From NCBI GenBank assembly GCA_947311845.1, contig CAMZMU010000052.1, positions 137,903,733 to 137,967,732 on the forward strand: a stretch of 64,000 nt of DNA, read 5' to 3'. A model generated the notes under the pieces. It saw only the letters and a program-made list of their open reading frames with translations. It did not search any database and was not told where the DNA came from. Below, piece after piece: positions 58,927 through 64,000 of this stretch. The DNA comes from Poa pratensis. Its lineage: Eukaryota > Streptophyta > Magnoliopsida > Poales > Poaceae. The stretch's first letter is position 1; every line of letters starts with the position of its first letter. Made by a program: the position numbers and the translations under genes.

Positions 58927-59824
58927 TGGGAAACTATGGGAGATTTGAAAAACTTAGCCCGTTTCCGAGGCAAATTGTTAGAGGCAGATTTAGATTTCCG
59001 GCAGGATGCTTTTAACTCATACAATGAGCACAACCCATACTCATCCAAACCAATCTCCGACACTTCACCAATTAAATGAGAAAGAAGTTGACCATCTGAT
59101 GTGGCATTCGCTTCTTTTTCATCCAAATAGGTGGCAGTCAACCCAGTCGAAGCTTTAGGAACAACCGTAAGACGGTCAAATTCCATATATTGCCTCAAGA
59201 CGTTAGTTGACACAACAATTTGTTTTTTGTTAGAACCAAGTTTTAAACCTACACTATTTAACTTAGAATTAACCGCCGGCGCCGCAGAGGAGGAACGGAC
59301 GGCCTTGTCGAAGAAGGTCCCAAAAACCGGCAGCGGCGAGATGCGCCGAGGCGGGAGAGGGCCGCGCCACGGCCCCATACGCGGCGGAGATCTTGACAAC
59401 CGCAGACCAGACGGCGAAGACTCCGTCCCTCTGCGCCACCGCCGTGACGGGTCCTTGGTATATCTCCACCACCGGCATGACCCTGCACACAACCGCACCA
59501 TTAGAGCACTCACCTGCGCTTGTCGGTGACGTCGATCCCCGTTCCGAACCTGCTTGCCGGAGACGGAAAGCCCACACCCGCCCAGAACTGCTGCACGTGG
59601 TCCGCATCAGTGCGGCGGACGGACGGCGACGGGGGCCACTGCGGTTCTTCCTCAACAATGGCCTCACAAGCCACCCGGACGACGACGTACGCATCTATGA
59701 GATCGACCAGCCCCGACGGCTCGGCATCCAGCCCGCCGAGACAGGAGAAACGGGATCCAGAGTACACCAACGGCCTCCACGGCGGCGGCGCCATGGGCAG
59801 CCGACGGCGCCCTAGCGTCGCCAT
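58923..59824 (-). pseudogene. LINE ORF1, frameshifted
   Basis: It opens MATLGRRRLPMAPPPW at 59824 and runs to 59510; the downstream frame 59513-58923 continues with FGTFFDKAVRSSSAAPAVNSK, an acidic/hydrophobic middle and a basic C-terminus (SCRKSKSASNNLPRKRAKFF). Plant LINE ORF1 proteins bind the element RNA, and the basic tail fits that role, though no zinc knuckle is seen. A second frame (59694-59269) overlaps the break, so at least one frameshift lies near 59500. Its stop overlaps the ORF2 start in ATGA (58923-58926). Confidence 0.6.
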
Positions 59825-59845
59825 CAGATCGCCCAGGCCCTTTTT

Positions 59846-60360
59846 TTGTCACATGGATCACCGGTAAAAATGGAAATTAGAGGACTATACGTATCGATAA
59901 TCAATTACTGGTCGTGAAATCATGAGTGCTGCTGACTGGGCATGTGAATGATTGGAACTAGATAGACCAATCAAGGTTGCTTCAGCCAGGCATGAGGCCG
60001 TTTCTGGATGCTCTCTCGTTTGGTGGCTAGCATGAGCACACGGCAGATCCGACTGTTATCTTCCGGCGGTTGCTAACCACAAACAGGAGCCCATCTGTTC
60101 CGAATGATGTGCCATGTGCTCGTGTCACTCCGGGAATGACCGGTCGGTCACTGTCAGTTTTCGCCACACAACCTAGAAATCCATCGCTCATCCAACTTAA
60201 CTGCCTCCACGGGGTAGACCTCGACATACGACTGTTGAGTGGTGGCAGCGTGTGCACTGAACCATCCTGCTCTAGAGAATTTTCTAATCCCAACACACAT
60301 CCTGCAAAACTGAACGTGGCTTTTGAATTTAAACTGAATGTGTGCAACTTAGAAAACTTG
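59846..60360. other. sequence between LINE and MULE, nothing recognised
   Basis: Open frames exist on both strands (60027-60347 minus, 60070-60591 plus) without family resemblance. It may be further intron 1 of the partial HKT gene. Confidence 0.35.
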
Positions 60361-60399
60361 GAATCAGCAAGACAGACAAAATTTGGGGTTTATTACTTC

Positions 60400-60470
60400 T
60401 GTGCCCTACCTCGACTAGTTTTACTCGTTTGTGCCCTACCTGCGAAGTTTTCCTCGTCTGTGCCCTACCT
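60400..60470. repeat. three copies of a ~30-bp repeat near the MULE 5' end
   Basis: TGTGCCCTACCT occurs at 60400, 60430 and 60459, separated by TTTTACTCGTT/TTTTCCTCGTC-like spacers, so the period is 29-30 bp. It lies ~300 bp before the transposase start codon and could be subterminal binding-site repeats of the element. Confidence 0.75.
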
Positions 60471-60758
60471 CACTCTTTCGAGGCCCCAAAGGCGGTCAAA
60501 CGCGGCGTTTCCGTCGGGTCAACCTCCTTTGACCGTTATTTGGCCTGACTGGTGGGGTCGGCCTGGTGGCAGCTCGTTTGGAATCGGCTAGGGCAGCTCA
60601 TTTCGAATCGGACCATTGCTTATTTTGAATCGTCGTCTTCCACCTCCATCCCAAATCCCGATCTGACCCCAGCCACCGCCATAGTGCCGCCCCGCCCCGT
60701 CCGCCAGTAGTGCCCTGCACCCCCGCCCCACCCTGCCCCGCCCCGTCCGTCGGTATCC

Positions 60759-63700
60759 ATGGCGGCAGTTCCAGGCTCCGCCGTTCCGCCTCCGCCTTAT
60801 GACGGCGAGGACTTGGTCACATCGGATTCAGATGACACTTAGATTCCAAAGAAGTAAGTATGCAATCTCTATTATCTCAATTACGTGATGTATGTAGTTA
60901 ATACGGCTTCAATTTCACCTTGCCGCCATGATTTCGTTGAATAGGATGGATGTGAGGACTGCTTATCGCTTGGCAGTCAAACTTGATAGTCGCATTGGGT
61001 TGGACGGACAACTCGATAGTTTTTTGTATCGGTTGGTGGTAGATACAGCTATTGCGTACAAGGATTTGATTATTACTTGCTGTAATAAGTACGGATGGCG
61101 GACATTTGATACTGTTAAGGTGAAATATTGGTCAATTGTAGAGGATGAATTCCTCCCACTAAACACAGACGAGGCAGTTCAATTCCTTTTTGCTCAGAAC
61201 ATGACCCAACGCTTCGGTAGAATTAAATTCGAAGTGGTTCAGAAACCAATTCAATTTGGATTGCCAAAGGTAAAGGGAAAGGGGGTTGCTGGGGCTGCTT
61301 TTGAGTCATCACAATCGTCTGCTAATACTGAGCTTCCGCTGACTCCTTGTAGGTCTAGTCCACGTAAACCTACTGGCAGTGCAAGTCAACCAAGTGGCAG
61401 TGCAACTCAGTCCAGTGCAGGTCAGACCAATGGTGCTGGTCAGCTTAATTCAGACAATGAAGCGGTGCCCGATGATGCCGTGCCGCGTAACGATGATGAA
61501 GATGAGAAGCTGTTTCCTGACCTGGTGGATGAAATGGGCAATAGGGCCATTATCGTTCCGCTTGGACAAACTGATTCTGAAGAGGAGGAGGAGAACGCTG
61601 ACATGGTGGTTCTAGATGAATACGATGGCGATGACATGCCAGCGCTTGAGTGGGACAGAGAGAATCCTATACTTTCTCCAGGGACAAGATTCAAAAATGT
61701 GGTAGAACTTTGGAGTGCACTTACAACGTCCTGCATCAAGACCAACAATATTTTCAACATTGAGAAGAGTGAGAAAGGAAAGTATACGGTTCACTGCCCA
61801 GATGATAGGTCTCAGTGGAAGTTGCATGCCACTCGTGTGGAAGGGAAGTTGTGTGCCAGTCATGATGAAGCGAAAAACATGATTGAGATAAGGTACAACA
61901 ACTATCAGCACACTTGTCAAGCTAAGGTGGAATGACAGAAAACATACTTAGCAAGCAGGAAGTGGCTGAGAGAGGTGATGACTCCATGGCTAAGAAAGGA
62001 CTCAACCATTGGAATAACTGCCCTCGGCAAAAAAATCTCGGAGAAATATAAAATGGAGGAGAAGCTACCTTACATGAGGTTATGGACCGCTGGAGAACAG
62101 GCCCTTAATAACATATACGGTCACGGGTGGGATGATAGCTTTCACTTGTTGTACTCATACAAAGCTGAGGTGCAGAAGGCAAGTCCAGGTAGTGTGGTAG
62201 AAATCGACCATGTGATTGTGCAGTACAAAGAGAAAGGAATACAAAAGGAGAGAAATTGCTTCAGGAGAGCTTTTGTCTCTTTCAAGGCTTGCTCTGAAGG
62301 GTTTCTAAACGGTTGCAGGCATATTTGGCTGTGGATGCAACTGCTCTAACTGGAAGATGGAAAGGACAGTTAGTAGCTGCTTGTGCAGTTGATGGACACT
62401 ACTGGCTTTTTCCAATTGTTTTTGGTGTGGTGGAGGTGGAGTCAGAGCTTAGTTGGAGGTGGTTTTTGGAAAATTTATGCAAGGTCATAGGGAACCTTGC
62501 TGGATTGGCAATTCATACAGATGCTTGCAAGGGTTTGGAGAATGCGGTAGAAATTGTGTTTCCTGAAGCAGAGCATAGGGAATGTATGAGACGTCTTGCT
62601 GGTAATTTCAAGAAGAAATTCAGGGGGAAAGTATTTGATGACAACCTTTGGCCTGCAGCGTACACATGCAACCAGAGGAAGTATAACCACCACTTGAGGG
62701 CTATGTACGATGGAAATCCTGATGTGCAAGCATGCTTGGAACAACATCACAGAAAGGTGTGGACGAGAAGCTTCTTTAGACACATGTGCAAGGTGGACTA
62801 TGTGACAAGTAACCTTGATGAAAGTTTCAACGTAATGATTAAGGGATTGAAAAGTCTAATGGTGTGGAAAATATTTGACAAGATAAGGCAGATGATAATG
62901 CAGAAGATGGTATTGCGTCATAGAATTGGACTCTCATATGCTGGCCATCTCATCATTCCAAGTGTGATCAAGAATTTGCATTTGCGAGGAAGAAATATGC
63001 AGGGTGTTATGTCATGTATTAGATGAACTATTACTACGGCTGAGCTGACATATACCACCGAAGGAGGGAGTTGGAGGTATCCAATGGATTTGGCAGCGAG
63101 GACATGTAGTTGTAGGCGATGGGAGCTCAGTGGCAAGCCATGTATACATGCCCTGTTCTGCCTGAACGTCATCGGAGGCGAGCAGGGCAAAGTTGATCCG
63201 TATGTGTCTGAATATTTCTCTGTTGCCAAGTTTCGGGCAGCATATGCTGATAACGTGTCTGCTTTATTGGGAAAAGACCAATGGGAAGTGTATGATCCAG
63301 GATTTAAGCTATACCCTCTAATGCTAGACAGAGCACCTGGATGGCCAAGGGTAAACAGATTCAGAACAGCTATAGAGGGTGCAACCATAAAGATGCGTCC
63401 GTGCAAAAGATGTGGAATGGGGGGGCATATTCAAAGGAAATGCAACAATAGAGTCCCCAATCGATTTGGAGATGAAGCCGAAGATGAAAACGCAGTAGCC
63501 GCAGCAGAAGCAGACGCAACCGCAGTAGCCGCAACAGCAAAGATGGCAAAAGCCGCGGCAGGCGTGGTTTCAGCTAGGTATGTGTGTCTAGAATGGTTGA
63601 TGTATGCACTAGTAAACATATTTTTCATATTTGTTAATATTTGTTTCACTTGAATCTCGAATGCCAGCTCAAGGACAAGTAACAATGGTAAAACTAAAGC

Positions 63701-64000
63701 ATTTTGGCAACCAAGGGTTGATAAAAGGAAGAGATCTAGTGAATGGGTGTCGTCAACAGAAGCTATGGAAGGAGAAGCATCTGTTCAAGATACTGAAGAA
63801 GAAGCATTTGTATCGACAGCTTGTGGTGGATTGGAAGATGCTGAAAGAGAGCCATTTGTAGCTTCACCTCTGAGACCACCTGCTTTGGCTACTGGAAGTA
63901 ACCCAGTACCAGCACCAACAACGGTTTCACCAGCACCAACAACGGTTTCAGCAACACTAGCAGCAAAGAACAAACAAGCAAAGAACAAACAAGCAAAGAA
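60759..64000 (+). pseudogene. MuDR-like transposase, three premature stops and one frameshift
   Basis: Exon 1 is 60759-60853 (ATG to AA|GTAAGT), exon 2 60945-63577, exon 3 63668 onward and still open at the window end. Domains: N-terminal Mutator DNA-binding region (SPGTRFKNVVELWSAL, then NNYQHTC), MULE transposase core with VDATALTGRWKGQLV (first Asp), IHTDACKGLE (second Asp) and a conserved Glu in SNLDESFNVMIKG, SWIM zinc finger CSCRRWELSGKPCIHA, and a zinc knuckle CKRCGMGGHIQRKC. Exon 3 encodes a Pro/Thr/Ser-rich tail with PAPTTVS and AKNKQ repeats. Lesions: TAG at 60840, TGA at 61933, a one-base frameshift near 62318, TGA at 63024. Everything else stays open, so the inactivation is recent. 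It recognises its own terminal repeats and cannot be active as read. Confidence 0.88.

Larger units (their letters stand above)
53532..59845 (-). mobile_element. LINE, near full length, with nested solo LTR (copy 2)
   Basis: Minus-strand non-LTR retrotransposon with ORF1 (59824-58923) and ORF2 (58926-53540: endonuclease, reverse transcriptase, zinc domain). About 4.6 kb remains after subtracting the nested LTR. Sequence right of 58379 is present only once in the window. Neither terminus is certain: no poly(A) tract is visible at the 3' end near 53532, and the 5' end was set just outside the first ORF1 methionine. Confidence 0.82.
60361..64000 (+). mobile_element. MuDR-like (MULE) DNA transposon, 3' end outside window
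   Basis: A transposase gene of the Mutator superfamily, preceded by a GC-rich leader and the ~30-bp repeats. The element presumably starts near 60361-60400, but the terminal inverted repeat cannot be proved because the other end is not in the window. Confidence 0.75.

Noticed and set aside
1..64000. CRISPR arrays, rRNA or tRNA genes, bacterial operons
   Set aside because: None seen. The tRNA-like strings are retrotransposon primer sites.

Overview
The window looks like nuclear DNA of a Triticeae grass (wheat, goat-grass or barley relatives). It has a short Stowaway MITE with CTCCCTCCGT ends and TA target duplications, nested Ty3/gypsy LTR retrotransposons, LINEs and a MuDR-like element, and genes with plant-type introns. 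There is no CRISPR array, rRNA or tRNA gene, and no bacterial gene layout.

The dominant structural feature is a near-identical 24.8-kb direct repeat, 8774-33572 and 33586-58378, whose copies meet exactly at a run of 13 N (33573-33585). The copies differ mostly by scattered single-base indels and substitutions, and several indels break a reading frame in one copy only. The simplest reading is that two overlapping assembly contigs were placed end to end without merging; 13-N spacers are what optical-map scaffolding is known to put between overlapping contigs. The real locus would then be about 39 kb, and every feature in the repeat is probably single-copy. A true tandem duplication cannot be excluded from sequence alone.

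Layout with the repeat collapsed. 1-990: 3' end of a gypsy element and its LTR. 1063-1365: GC-rich 94-bp tandem repeats. 1700-2290: a GC-rich, first-exon-like segment. 5340-5449 and 9194-9305: two MIR169 hairpins on the minus strand, each with a TATA box about 100-150 bp upstream. Between them lie a 278-bp SMART-type mini LTR retrotransposon (5931-6208) and a 5'-truncated LINE with a 16-bp target duplication (8375-8673). Next come the MITE (10307-10370), a mitochondrial atp4-derived sequence (about 12983-13465) and a complete but defective gypsy element (16352-21988, target duplication GGGTG).

The main host genes are two HKT sodium/potassium transporter genes in tandem on the minus strand. 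The first (23034-25498) is complete: three exons, 570 codons, and pore residues Ser-Gly-Gly-Gly as in Na+-selective HKT1-type proteins. The second shows only exons 2 and 3 (27875-28435). A poly(A)-tailed retroposon sits exactly at its stop codon, so the tail now encodes three extra Phe and a new stop. A LINE occupies the region where its intron 1 should be and is itself split by a 1688-bp solo LTR. Exon 1 is not in the window. In both HKT genes intron 2 uses a GC donor instead of GT.

The right end (60361-64000) holds a MuDR-like transposase gene with its introns still recognisable but carrying three premature stops and one frameshift. The biological core is therefore a sodium-transport locus next to a miR169 pair, heavily reworked by transposable elements.
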